Source: Ustilago trichophora (taxonomy: Eukaryota; Basidiomycota; Ustilaginomycetes; Ustilaginales; Ustilaginaceae). Taken from it: a stretch of DNA of 64,000 nucleotides. Shown here piece by piece: positions 12,002 to 23,038 of this stretch (within the stretch, counting starts at the first letter, position 1; the number at the start of each line of letters is the position of its first letter). Location of the stretch: positions 62,001 to 126,000 of the forward strand of contig OOIN01000040.1 of the NCBI GenBank assembly GCA_900323505.1, written 5' to 3'. The notes under the pieces were generated by a model that had not been told where the DNA came from, ran no database searches, and saw only the letters and a list, made by a program, of their open reading frames with translations. A program made the translations under genes and the position numbers.

Positions 12002-15000
12002 ATGGATTCGTCCTCAGGCTATGACTCGTGGCCGATGCAGCCGAACAGCAACCCGGAGCTCGCTTGGCACCTCGGGCCAAACAATATACCGCCGAACAAT
12101 ATACCGCAACCAAATGGTGCTGCTCCGATGCACTCACTATATGCGTCCTCACCAGCCTCTTCGAGCGCTTCCATAGCGGCGTCGCTATACCCAGCCTTCC
12201 CACCAGGCGATCCGCAATTGGTGCAGCACCAGCACCACCACCTGCAGCACTACTATCAACAGCCGCCACAACCACTGTACCCTCCTCAGCCCCAGTACCT
12301 CCCACACCAATACACAACGGCCTCGCCATTAAATTCGGTTTCGACCTCGAACGGGGTACCAGCATCGAACGTATTCTCGCCTGATGCTATGTCGGCCAAC
12401 GCAACCGCGTTCAATGAGCTCAAATCCATGTTCCCGAACGCTTCCCCGGACCAGCTGATTAATGCCTTCTTCCACGCCCCCGGACCAGGACCAAACAGCA
12501 CTCCGACTCAGACGCAAGCACATCCGCAACAGCAGCAATCGACGCAGCTTCCACCTCAATTACAACCGCAGCATCAGACATCTGTGACGTACCCGCAGCA
12601 GAACGTGTATGACTCTCAGTCGGGCCACTCGCTCGCTAATGCGCTCACTTTTACATCGCCACCTGCTGTCCCCGCCAATCTTACCTCGGGTTCGAATTAT
12701 GATCTGCCACAATCTGCCGCCTCCACTGTTCCAGCTTCTGACGGTCTCCCCTCAACCATCACTGCACTGCCACCCCAGGCTTCCACAAATAGCGCCAGTT
12801 CCTCGATTGCAGATGGCAAGAAGAAGACGACCAAGCTGCGCCAATCAAAGCTCACGTTCCTTCCCGGTGTCGCACATGCTGTCAGCAAGGAAGCCACTCA
12901 ACCGCCACCATCTGCGCCGGCTTCTGCAACTCCACATGCATCAAGCGATGTTGCAAACGTGACTCCCGCTCGCGATAATGTGTCCGAGCCTGGCACACCA
13001 CCTATTCCGCCCGCCAAAGCGTTGGCGACCAAGCCATCGACCGGTGCGAGCACCGCCAGCAGCAGTGGTACCAAGTCCGTCGCCTCGACGGCCCCGACAG
13101 CCGACAGCGTGCTTTGGTCCAAGGCCAAGCAGGCGCTATCTCGCTTGTCGGTGGAGCGAACGCCCGAACAATCCGCGCGCCAGCTCGTCCAAACTCTCTG
13201 CGAGCTCGACTCGGCAGGCAGATTCCGACAGGTCGTGTCGACCGGCGTCGAGGTGCGGAAGAACATCATCGAGACCCTCCACGCCATCGCCACATTGGAG
13301 AAGGGTCGAGGATTCACCGACAACGGCCGCAAAAAGTTTTTTGGCACGTGGATGGGGATTCCAGGAGCACGACACATTCTCTCGACTTGGCTTCGACAGA
13401 CGGTGCCTCCCAAGAAGCTGTCGGATGGTGTTTCGGATCTTAGTCGAAGATACAAGCAGACGCTCCTGCCATTGCTTGACATCCTCGGCTACGTGCCAAT
13501 CAAGAAGGCTTACCTAACCGACGAGGCTGGTCTCGGCAAGGCGATCACTGGTGTCTCCAACCGCGCCGACGCATCAGCCGCCAAGCTGGCTCAAAGCTTG
13601 AAGGCCAAATGGATGAAAGTCATCGAGAATGAAGGCTCAAGCACAGCTCCGCCCGCACGTCCAGCTTCAGCTGCCGCTTCCACTACCACTTCAGCAAGCT
13701 CGACGGTGGCGACCAAACGGAAGCCGACAGAAAGCGTCACGGCGGCCGAAAGCAGCAGCAAAAGGTACAAGACGGGTGTGGCCGCAGCTTCCGCCTCTAC
13801 CAGCGTCAAGTCAACGAAACCCATGACATCTTCGACGACGACCAGCACCACCGCGAAGCCTGGTCTCTCGTTTTTCGGATCTGGCTCTGTCAAGAAGCCG
13901 ACAAGCACGATCGGCACTTCGGGCACTAGCGGTGCGGGTGGTGCGAATAGGATGAACGCACACCAGAGCGTTATGAGCTTGATGGACAAGTTCAGCGGCG
14001 GCAGCGCAGGTGATCGCACCACAGGCTCACAAACCTCCAAAGATGTGTCGAGCAGTGCGCAGAACCAACAGAAGCCCAAGAAACGAGTGAGGTGGAGGGA
14101 AGAGAGCGAGCTCGTCGCCATCAAACTGATCGAGCCTGCAGACTACGGACAGGGAGATGAAAACGATGATGCAGAGCTAGACGCCCCGATTGGAGGTGTG
14201 GATGAACATGATGAAGGACTTGCGTTGCGACAGTCGGTGAGCACGATGGAAGCCTTGATGGACTGGCGCGAGCCTCGGGAAGTGATTGTGACCATGGCGG
14301 ATTCGGGATCGGTAGGAAACGAGTCGGTGGAAGGACCGTTCCAGGCGAAGCGCGACGCCCAGCTGGAAGAAGTGGTGTATGAGGAAGGCAAAGAGCCACA
14401 GTGTCCGGACGAATCTCAGCTTGAGCAGCCAGGTACGATCTCGGAGGCACCGGAAGAGCTAAAGGGGCAGGAGAGTCTCGAGATTCCGACGCCATGGATG
14501 GAAGAGTACTCGACTGGCATGGTTGCCATGGAAGATTCAGCCGGCGACATAGGCGAAGAAAACGCGAAGATGGAAGGCGAGCCACAACCGGCAGCATCAG
14601 CGCCTGCAGGGAGCATTGGAGCTCCCTCGACGGCAGACCTCAGTGCGCTACTCTCCAAAGTCGGACAGGTTGTAGCCAGTGGAAGCAACGCCACACCGGC
14701 CTCGACGTCGACCTCTGCACAATCCGCTCCCACCCCGGCCCCATCCGCTCCGCTCAGCTTTGACGTCAATCAATTGCAGTCGATCCTGGCTTCGGCCAAC
14801 GGCAGTGGCCCCAATTCGAATGCAGTCAACGCGGCCATGGCGTCTTCCAACATTACCAGCGGCAATCTTTCGGCATTGCTCTCTAGCTTGACGTCTGGCC
14901 TCAATGCAAACCGCGCCAGTGTGCCTTTGAATGGAAGCGAGACAAACGAAGGAGGATACTGGCAACGCACACATGGCGAAAACGGTGCCAGCACTGTCCC

Positions 15001-15280
15001 ACAGACAGAAAGCTACCCGGGCGAGTACCAGCAAGAATACACACATGGCGGCCAGTCAACACAGCGATATGGGCAGCGGTCTGAGTCCGGATACCGATAC
15101 GGAAGCAGCTCGGGCTGGGACGACGGACGTAATGGCGATTCGAATTACGGCGGAGGAAGTGGTGGTGGAGATGGTGGAGGCGGAGGGGCATGGCAGTCGA
15201 AGGCGCATATCAAGCAGTGCAAGTTTTTTTCTCAGGGCAATTGCTTTCGCGGCGACAGCTGCCACTTCCGCCACGGATGA
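12002..15280 (+). CDS. PNUTS/Ppn1-like protein phosphatase 1 regulatory protein
   Basis: A single-exon gene of 1092 residues. Three features in the order of animal PNUTS (PPP1R10) identify it. First, a TFIIS N-terminal (LW) domain, about residues 370-540 (VLWSKAKQALSRL, TGVEVRKNIIETLHAIAT, ILSTWLRQTVPPKK). Second, a PP1-docking RVxF-type motif, KKRVRW near residue 695, in the same KRVxW context as PNUTS. Third, a single CCCH zinc finger at the extreme C-terminus (QCKFFSQGNCFRGDSCHFRHG, spacing C-x8-C-x5-C-x3-H when read from CKFF). The first 350 residues are Gln/Pro/Ser-rich. A Gly-rich segment precedes the finger. In known systems PNUTS/Ppn1 brings PP1 to RNA polymerase II and Spt5 at the poly(A) site and promotes termination. 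Nuclear action and PP1 partnership are inferred from the domains. Confidence 0.85.
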   Translation: MDSSSGYDSWPMQPNSNPELAWHLGPNNIPPNNIPQPNGAAPMHSLYASSPASSSASIAASLYPAFPPGDPQLVQHQHHHLQHYYQQPPQPLYPPQPQYLPHQYTTASPLNSVSTSNGVPASNVFSPDAMSANATAFNELKSMFPNASPDQLINAFFHAPGPGPNSTPTQTQAHPQQQQSTQLPPQLQPQHQTSVTYPQQNVYDSQSGHSLANALTFTSPPAVPANLTSGSNYDLPQSAASTVPASDGLPSTITALPPQASTNSASSSIADGKKKTTKLRQSKLTFLPGVAHAVSKEATQPPPSAPASATPHASSDVANVTPARDNVSEPGTPPIPPAKALATKPSTGASTASSSGTKSVASTAPTADSVLWSKAKQALSRLSVERTPEQSARQLVQTLCELDSAGRFRQVVSTGVEVRKNIIETLHAIATLEKGRGFTDNGRKKFFGTWMGIPGARHILSTWLRQTVPPKKLSDGVSDLSRRYKQTLLPLLDILGYVPIKKAYLTDEAGLGKAITGVSNRADASAAKLAQSLKAKWMKVIENEGSSTAPPARPASAAASTTTSASSTVATKRKPTESVTAAESSSKRYKTGVAAASASTSVKSTKPMTSSTTTSTTAKPGLSFFGSGSVKKPTSTIGTSGTSGAGGANRMNAHQSVMSLMDKFSGGSAGDRTTGSQTSKDVSSSAQNQQKPKKRVRWREESELVAIKLIEPADYGQGDENDDAELDAPIGGVDEHDEGLALRQSVSTMEALMDWREPREVIVTMADSGSVGNESVEGPFQAKRDAQLEEVVYEEGKEPQCPDESQLEQPGTISEAPEELKGQESLEIPTPWMEEYSTGMVAMEDSAGDIGEENAKMEGEPQPAASAPAGSIGAPSTADLSALLSKVGQVVASGSNATPASTSTSAQSAPTPAPSAPLSFDVNQLQSILASANGSGPNSNAVNAAMASSNITSGNLSALLSSLTSGLNANRASVPLNGSETNEGGYWQRTHGENGASTVPQTESYPGEYQQEYTHGGQSTQRYGQRSESGYRYGSSSGWDDGRNGDSNYGGGSGGGDGGGGGAWQSKAHIKQCKFFSQGNCFRGDSCHFRHG

Positions 15281-16153
15281 GCAGGCAAACATTTTCTCGC
15301 TCTCTCGCATTCTCAGTTGTGGCATCATTGTGTAACACTATCGCAAACAAGCAGGCAAGCAAGCATCTTCGGTTCCGATCTGACCTGGTCAAAGCAGACT
15401 CGTGTGCCCATGCGCCTTTGTTCATGTCTAGACGCTTTTGAGCTTTGTTCGAATGAGGGATCCATTGTGCCGATATGAAAGGCGTACAGTAGATGAAGTG
15501 ACGATCCGGACTGGGCAATCAAGAGAGGAGGCGGCGATGATGTTGGCGTTGATGAGATGAGATGAGATGAGATGTGGCTGATGCAGGGTCCTGTGTTGAT
15601 AAAGCGAAATGAGGTGTATGTGTGGGGAGCGGCCTGAGCATTGTGGTTTGGCTTGTGCTGTTCTGTACTATACAGTATGCTCTCTCTTCAGGGTCTTTGC
15701 GTGACAAGCTTGGGGAAAGGCGACAGCAGCCAGAACACCCAAAAAAAAAAAAGTGGAGGAATTTCCAGCATGTCGCTTCGTTCAGCGCGGCTTGCTCCGA
15801 TTTTTTTTGGGAACAAGCTCAGTCACGCACTGCCAAGCGCTTTTGACAAACGGCATCGTGCAAGGCACATGACTGACAGCCCGGACCCTGTTCATGACTT
15901 AGCTCATCACCGTCATCATCATCATCATCAACAACAACAACAACAACACCAAAAACACCAATACTATTCTAGGGACCTCAATCGTTCCGCCAGCCAGTCA
16001 CCGCACCGAGCATAAGGAGCAATCTTGAGAGCAGACCACCACATCCGCGAGCTCGTCCACACTCCTATTCCTCCGCCACGGACATCACCCTAGGAATAAC
16101 CAGCAATCACGCGAGTCGCTGCTTCTTACCGGATCTTACGAACCTCAGCAAAT
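15281..16153. other. Intergenic: PNUTS 3' flank and DinB-like gene promoter
   Basis: An 873-bp gap. It carries GATGA repeats (about 15550-15571), a TACTATACAGTA motif near 15666-15678, and ATC/CAA repeats (about 15915-15945) ahead of the next start codon. I see no gene. Confidence 0.5.
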
Positions 16154-17005
16154 ATGATGTCACCCGCATCCTCGTGGAAAGAAGCAGAGGAGAGCGTGCT
16201 ATCGTGCACGGCTCAGATCATGAATCAGGCAGTCGAGATTCTGCGTTCAAGATCCATCACCGACTCGTCTTACACATTCGAGAGCAAGGTGATTGCCGGC
16301 TCAACACCGGGCAAGCACTTTCGACATGTGCTCGACCATCTTCGCATTCTCGTAGATGCTATCGAGGACTGGCAGGCACGTTCATCTGCATCTGGCAGCA
16401 CTTTGTCATCATCGAGCCCTTCGGCAACCTTTTCTCGATCTAGCAAAGGAAAAGCTGCGCCGATGCTCCGCGTAGACTATGACTCGCGCATCGCTTCAAA
16501 ACTTCCCCACATCGAGACCTCTGCTACAGCTTCGTTACGAGAATTCCAACGCACGACCGATCGGCTCTACCGCGTATTCGAAGGATCCAACGGTCGCCTC
16601 TACTCGCAACCGCTCCGACTGTGCGCAACCACACCCTTTGTCGTAGAGATGGACAGCACCGTTGGCAGAGAACTCTGGTTTTGCGGATTACACGCAATTC
16701 ATCACTACGCGCTCGCCAGAGTGATCCTGGTCAAGGAACTTGGACTCAAAGGCATCGACGACCAATTCGGCGTGGCGCCCAGCACTCTGGTACATCGAGA
16801 ATGGCGCAAAGAATCAAATCGAGCCGACACGGCACACGATGCACTCTCACAGGGCAAAAACGACGAGCTTCCATCCAATAGCAAGTCATCACGTCGCTCC
16901 TCGACATCCTCGTCGCCGAGCAGCAGACACTCGCATGGACACTCGGCACAGCAAGAGTCTCGACATTTGCAGTCTCGTCAGCATGGAATCAAGTCCAAGC
17001 TTTGA
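16154..17005 (+). CDS. DinB/YfiT-like four-helix metal-binding fold protein
   Basis: A single-exon gene of 283 residues. The helical core resembles the DinB/YfiT superfamily of small putative metal-dependent enzymes. Helix 2 carries GKHFRHVLDH (H55, H58, H62) and a later helix carries GLHAIHHYALARVIL (H180, H183, H184), so His ligands lie in the expected H-x3-H/D and H-x3-H spacing. A conserved block, TTPFVVEMDSTVGRELWFCG, precedes the second cluster. Residues 74-102 are a Ser-rich loop and the last 75 residues are a Ser/His-rich tail that looks disordered. The start is a tandem ATG ATG. Substrate and role are unknown. The fold call is by motif and moderately sure; no function is claimed. Confidence 0.65.
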   Translation: MMSPASSWKEAEESVLSCTAQIMNQAVEILRSRSITDSSYTFESKVIAGSTPGKHFRHVLDHLRILVDAIEDWQARSSASGSTLSSSSPSATFSRSSKGKAAPMLRVDYDSRIASKLPHIETSATASLREFQRTTDRLYRVFEGSNGRLYSQPLRLCATTPFVVEMDSTVGRELWFCGLHAIHHYALARVILVKELGLKGIDDQFGVAPSTLVHREWRKESNRADTAHDALSQGKNDELPSNSKSSRRSSTSSSPSSRHSHGHSAQQESRHLQSRQHGIKSKL

Positions 17006-19031
17006 TGATCCGTTCTTTCTCGTCTGTTCCATATACGCATCTGCATTATTTCCTAGCTTTGGTAATGACATTCACGATACATTACATCCCGATGTTTGTT
17101 GACGATGCCTTCACGTGAATGCTGGCCCAGGAGCCATAGCAGATGGCAATGACGGATGAACTCTCGGAGCTCGACATGCAAGTACAGTATGCAGCATCTG
17201 CAAGACCCTGAATGAGCATTTTTGATACGACAAGAAAAAAAAGAAAAAGAAAAAAAGAGTGGGTCGAGAAAAAAAAGGGGAAAAAAATTCAGGCCAAGAA
17301 TTTGTCTTTACAAAATCGGGACAGATTATCGGGATGTAGGTGCGGGGACGTTTCCGGAAGAGCTGATGATGTACAGAGTATATTGGAGACAATCTTCGTA
17401 GACGGAGAGCAGATGTAGGTTATCGATGTACGAGAGGGAGAGAGTTGCGTGATAGCAAGCTGTGAAGAACATTCGGTAGCACTCTTCGGATGTGGATCTA
17501 GCATGTTGTCGACATGAGCCACGAATACCGATAGCTTGGTTCCCGCCGGACGGTAATCCCTGAGAACACGACAAGTCGACATGCCTCTAAAAGCTTGTGC
17601 AGCTTACCGGTTGATCAGTTGTACTGTACAGAAGGTGGTGTGGTGTTTGGGTCATGTCACGTGGCTGATACCAACCATCTGTATAGTACTATCACAGGTT
17701 ACAGTAGTTAAGATAGGAGTGATAACGGGCGAAATTAACTTAACTCAACACAATGTGCAACGGATGGAATGGACAAGTAGGTTTGGCGTCGACCCGATGT
17801 GCACTGTTGATCAACCCAAAGGCAAGCCACGCAACCCAACTCTGCCCATTTTTTGCCGTCGGTAGTGTGTGATGTGTCAAAGTGCCGGCATCCCGCACAA
17901 ACAATGATCTGACTACAAAGCGTAACTTACTCAGGGGGAATGTGGTGCAGCAAAGTAGAGAGGATCATGCTGCGGAGAACCTTCTGAAGCGCAAGGACCA
18001 TCCGGTTGAGGTTGCGGATTCAAGAGATGACCATATGGGTGTTGTTGTTCTCGTCGTTCGATCCATTCTATCGAGATGCATTGCACTGCGTCTGCGTCTG
18101 CGTCTGCGTTTGCGTGGCGTTGCACTAACTGAGATCCAACTATTGTGTGCTGGCACGTCAGTCACGCTGTTCACAAAACAAAATACAGTACAGATGCTCG
18201 GATCCGTTGGAAGAATCCATAGATATACAGTAGAAGGGAAAAAGGATTGCCATTTGCCGATGTCAAAACGAGATGAAAGCCTACGGTTAGGTATTGCATG
18301 CTTTTTGGTTTGCTTGCTACGGGCTAGGAGACGATCCGAATCTACCATGCATATGGTACCGAGTGACATCTCTTCTAGTTACTGTAATTGAAATGCTTGA
18401 TGACTGAAGGACATAAGCTAGGCGAGGAGGAAGCCTCTACAGTACCTCTACATACAGTACAGTACACGCAATGTTGGAAATGATCGCCGAGAGACAGCAA
18501 GACAGTTTAAGAGCAACACACCAACACTCCGAGCTGACGCCTCTTTGCAGTTGAGAGAGAGGTGATGTGCTGGCTTGGCAACGCGTGTGCATGTCTCGCT
18601 TCTGCACTTTTTCTTCTTGTTTTGCTTTTTTCGTACTATAACCCTCGCAATTCAATCTTGAAGCGACCAGAATAAATAAATAAATAAAAAACAAAAAAGA
18701 AAAAAAAAAGAAGAAAAGAAATTCGAGCATGCACGCCATACCCTGTGCATTGGGCATTCAGCTCTTCCCGAGGAGAGCCAATTCAAATTTTTGCTTCACA
18801 AGTTGAAAGAGAGGTTATCAACTTTCGCTGTCGAAAAACACTCGCGCTGTTTCTTTATGCGACTTAGGCGAAATGGCTTGGTATTTTCCTATTTCTAGTG
18901 GCAAAAAAGAGAAAAGAAAACGCAACCTTTCAAACTTGGCCAACATGCACAACGCACAAGATACAGCAGCATTGCGATCGGTTTGCCCAGCTCCGCTCTC
19001 TTACAGCACACGTTTTGTCTTTCTTCAAGAA

Positions 19032-19066
<35 letters not shown>

Positions 19067-20138
19067 CACGCACATCAAGAGCCACAGCCTTCGAGTTCTC
19101 TCTCTCTTTCTCTCTTTCTCTTTCTCTTTCGCTCTCTCGGAGAAGCGAGGCAGATGAGAATTCATGGATCTCTCTGCTCTCTCTCGTTTCCGCCCAAGGC
19201 CCTATTCTGAACAAATTCGCCGCTGTCGCTCCTACTCGCTTCACAACACAGCCTTTGCCCTAGCCTGTAGTCTACTATTGCTACTGTATTCTCATCTGAA
19301 TCTGGACCAAAGAATCGCGCCCAAAGTGGGGCAGCTCCTGTTGTCAACTTTAGCAGACAGGCGAACCGTGCTGATCCCGTTGCAAGATGCAACGAGGATT
19401 AAAGGCGAACAGTGCGATGTGTGTTTTGAACAAGTGGGCATTTGGCTGCAGATGTGCGGTACCGTTCGGGGGCTGCAGGTCAAAGCTGCAACAGACTGGA
19501 TCGCATCGTGCAAAATATAAGAGAAAAAAAGAAAAGAAAAGAAAAGAAAGAGAGGCGTACGATCAGCGTGGCTTCGGTGTTTTCGAGTCTGCATCGTCAT
19601 AGTATACTCTCTAGGTAGAGGAGCAATCAAAGCGAACCATAAGCAAAGAGAAGGAGGCAGAGATACCGCTGGCGGAAAACACTTTTTCTTTGTCTCCCGA
19701 CCGACCGCCGCGGCCGCCGCCACCTATGCGGTTGGTTGTTTTGTGGTCTCTAGCCTTGTGGGTGGAAATGCGTAAGGCTTGGCAAAAACGAAAAAAATGG
19801 CTTTCCTTCGGGATAGGTTTCGATGAGACGGCGGCCCCCATTTTCCCTTGCTTGTTTTTTGTCAAGTTTTGATTTCCCCTCCTGCATGCGTGCGTGCGTG
19901 CGGACAATGGGTGCTGCTTGCTGTATAAGATGAACTAGAAGATGCAGGTTGCGGACTCTGTGTGATCGACTCTGGACAGGGTGAGGTGTTGCTGCTTGTC
20001 AGGAGAGCGGGGTTGAGTAGAGGCAGCTTGGGTTCGCCTCGAATCATCGATCGTAGGCTTCAACCCCGACTGGCATTCAGTCTACCGCTGAATTCCGATG
20101 TCCTTTCTGAAACCCTTGTCGTTTTCCTTCTCCTTCCC

Positions 20139-20178
<40 letters not shown>
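20139..20178. repeat. CCCTGT hexamer repeat
   Basis: Six or so tandem copies of CCCTGT in noncoding DNA. Although telomere-like in size, the unit is not TTAGGG/CCCTAA. Confidence 0.75.
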
Positions 20179-20545
20179 TTCCCTTACCAAATGCGAGATG
20201 CGAGTGGCTGTGTGTGTGTACATTTTGTAATCGCTTTCGGATCCACCGACCGGTGTAGTGTAGTATAGTGGCGGTCTGTGTATATTGAATTCATTTCACT
20301 CGCTCACGAGGACCGTCGGTTTGTTGTCCGGTTTGAATTCAAACTTAATCTGAGCCAAAAAGCAAGAGAGAGAGAGAGAGAGAGTTTCCAAAGTTTCCCG
20401 CCCACACTTTACGCTGTTTGTCCAAACACACACACGCGTGCACTCTGAGTCTCTGCTCTGCTCTGCTGTGCTGTGCTGCTCAAGCGCCCCTATCTCATCT
20501 TCTCCCTCACCTCTCTGATCTTCCCCACCCGTTGGCAAGAGAGTG

Positions 20546-20547
<2 letters not shown>

Positions 20548-20586
<39 letters not shown>
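20548..20586. repeat. GTTGCT hexamer repeat in the 5' leader
   Basis: About six tandem copies of GTTGCT upstream of the GPI-protein gene, in its probable 5' UTR or promoter. A CAT/CAC trinucleotide run follows at about 20780-20819, immediately ahead of the start codon. Confidence 0.75.
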
Positions 20587-20836
20587 TGTGTGTGTCTTTC
20601 GCTCCATCCATCCATACATACTCAGGCTCGGTGTGTTGTCTTTCCTCCTCCTCGTCCATCTTCCTTCCTTACCTATACATTCCTTTCTTCACCTTTCCGC
20701 CTCGTCGACGTCGCAGACTCTCTTCTTCCTTCGTCTTCATCCGTTCTTTACCTTCTCGACTTCTTCATAGGAGGAATCGCATCATCATCATCACCACCAC
20801 CACCACCACCACCACCACCAAAAAACAATAATAAAG

Positions 20837-22083
20837 ATGAAGGCTGCTGCTGCTCTGCTTGTCGCTCTCGCCGCTGGCGTTTCCGCCCAGTCGCCTCCTC
20901 CTTTCCGTTATGGAACTCCCAGCGCCAACTACCCCGGTGTCAAGGGTACCAACAGGAACGGTCCCACCAACCCTTCCACCCCTCAGCTCAACACCCCTAT
21001 CAACCAGACCTCCAACTCGCGTCTCGCTTCCCTCAACTCGATCGACGACTGGTGCACGTTTGGCCCCGAGGTCCCCGGTACCATCATCGGCAACGTCGAG
21101 GGTGAGACCGTCGCTTACTGCACTAAGCCCCGTAACAACGCCCGTGTCATTGTAAGTTTCTTCTTTGCGTCCAAGGTATCTTCAACCCAAACATCATTGT
21201 TGACCTGAGATGTTGTCTTTGTTTCTGCTTTCTGCTTTCTGCTTTCTGCTTCATACAGCCCGATGGAACTGTCACTGGTGCCCACTTTGTCAAGACCCCC
21301 CTTTACGTCCAGCTTATGGCTCTTGGTGACTTTACCAAGATCGGTCTCGTTGCCGGTGACGAGGGTGGTGAGCTTGACCCTCACGGTGCCACCAACATGG
21401 GTAACCCCGTTGGTGGTAACGTCACTTCCAACGTTTCCGGTGAGGACGTCTTCTACGAGGAGTGGATGAACTACGTCTCGTACAACCAGCTCTGCTTCCG
21501 TATCTGCATTGCCGGCTCCGAGCAGGCCCCCACCGCCCTCGAGTGCCAGCACGAGCTCGACGTCATGGGATGCAACTTTGTCATGCCCGGTAACTACGCC
21601 GACAACGTCTTTGAGACTTGCGACGGTGACGCCGCCTACCCCCCCGGTCTCTACCCCGAGGCCAACGGACAGACTTCCACCTTCCACCAGTTCTACACCG
21701 GTATCTACGTTGCCAACGGCGTCACGTACTCGTACACCAACGGTGCCGCTGACCAGACCACACCCACCGCCGCTTACTCGACCCCTAGCACCTCGAACTG
21801 CAAGACCACCGCCACCATCTCGAACGGCATCAAGTCGATCGTCCCCTCGTCGTCCTCGTCGGTTGCCCCTTCTTCGTCGTCGGCTGCCTCTTCTTCTCGT
21901 GCCACTGGCTCCAGCAGCGGTTCCAGTGCTCGCCCCTCGGGCTCTGGCTCCAGCTCCAGCGGCTCCTCCAGCTCGAGCGGTTCCAGCAGCGGCAACACTT
22001 CGGGAGCTTCCGTCCTCGTCTCGTCCGCTTTTGGCATCGTCGCCTCTGTCGCCGCCGTTGTTGCTGGCGCTTACCTCCTCTAA
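20837..22083 (+). CDS. Macrophage-activating-glycoprotein-like GPI-anchored surface protein
   Basis: Two exons (20837-21151 and 21259-22083) with a phase-0 intron joining NARVI to PDGTVTG, 379 residues in all. Residues 1-18 are a signal peptide (Ala/Leu core, cut after VSA). The mature domain has SIDDWCTFGPEVPG, AYCTKPRNNARVIPDG, FVKTPLYVQLMALGDFTKI and GELDPHGATNMGNPVGG, with many Cys (QLCFRICIAG, ALECQHELDVMGCNF). This matches what smut genomes annotate as related to macrophage activating glycoprotein; I recognise that pattern from memory and could not search. The last 110 residues are Ser-rich and end in a hydrophobic tail (ASVLVSSAFGIVASVAAVVA), which is a GPI-attachment signal. It is therefore a likely cell-wall or plasma-membrane mannoprotein. 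The intron has four TTTCTGC heptamers before its acceptor. Codon use is strongly biased to C-ending codons, suggesting high expression. Confidence 0.82.
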
Positions 22084-23038
22084 ATGGGGATGGAAGAAAC
22101 CCTTGTTTGCGCGTCCATCGTGAACCTCCTTCTACACAACATGCTTTGCCACTATTATTTGTGTTGACACTGCTGCGCATGTCAAAGCCCTAGCATCCGC
22201 ATCCTCATCGGCATTTGCAATGGAGAGACTCACCCACTCACTCATCCGCTCCTCGTCATCTTTGCACACATTCATTTGCATGCTCGGTCATCTTGTTTCT
22301 TCATCTTTTCTTCTTCTTCACTGTTTATTTTTATCCGGCGTCACTTTTTTTTTTTCCTTTGGCTGAATTCGTTTCAAACACACATTCTCTTGACACCTTT
22401 TCCTCACGTTCACTTTCGTTTCCGTTGTGCGCACGCTCTAGCGGCATACCTACATTGAAAGCGGTGCTGTTTGGTGCTGCAGTGATGCGCTGCGCTGCCT
22501 TTTTTTTTTTAAAGGACAATTTTCGTTTTGATAAACAAGACATGGTGCGAATGTGTGATGTGTGTGAAAACATGTGAACAGTGTTGGTGGCTGTGTGGTG
22601 GGGCGTTATGAGGTTTGTGGGTGGGGTTGGGATGGTGCAGGGCCGTGTGGGGTTGGAGTGAAGACGGGGAATGGATGGCGTGCTTGGTGGGTTCACATTT
22701 GCTCCAGTGTCAGCGAGTGGAGATGGCGATGGTGTAGAAAGTGATGATGTTGATGCCGCACTTTCTGATTTGCATTGCATTGCAGCCATCAATGTGAAAC
22801 ACTGAGAAGTATCGCATTCGGCTTCCACGCAGGTGTATCCGTAGTAAGAAGGCACACGTATAGACTGCGATGATGTTGATACCGCACTTTAAAGAATTGC
22901 TCGATTGATTGGCTCGGTTCTTGCTTGCAAAAAAAAGTGTGTGCCCAACGACTTAGTTCAATAGAGCAAGTCTCGTTGCAACATGCCCAGATAGACGGCG
23001 GAAGACAGAGCAGTTGATATCATTGCAGCGGGTTTACA
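22084..23038. other. Intergenic between two convergent genes
   Basis: A 955-bp stretch holding the 3' flanks of the GPI-protein gene and the Vfa1-like gene. Near the right half a 23-bp motif, GATGATGTTGATrCCGCACTTT, appears twice (22742-22764 and 22869-22890) with one difference. I see no gene. Confidence 0.5.

Larger units (their letters stand above)
17006..20836. other. Intergenic, 3.8 kb, repeat-rich
   Basis: No credible gene. Contents include A-rich patches (17230-17290, 18675-18720, 19520-19550), GCGTCT hexamers (about 18088-18114), a CAG run (about 19035-19063), CCCTGT hexamers (about 20139-20178) and GTTGCT hexamers (20548-20586). The motif TACAGTA/TACTGTA occurs near 17182, 17622, 18184, 18226 and 18451-18464. 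The last 600 bp is a pyrimidine-rich leader typical of a strongly expressed fungal promoter or 5' UTR and belongs to the downstream GPI-protein gene. Confidence 0.5.

Noticed and set aside
17330..17610. Possible spliced minus-strand gene with donor GTAAGC near 17606 and acceptor CTCAG near 17552
   Set aside because: The upstream side hits a stop within a dozen codons and has no ATG. No family resemblance.
20139..20178. Telomere-like array
   Set aside because: The unit is CCCTGT, not the fungal CCCTAA, and it lies internally among genes.
22331..22855. 174-codon minus-strand ORF in the GPI-protein 3' region
   Set aside because: Ser/Thr/Pro/Lys-rich noise over simple sequence, no motif and no splice support.
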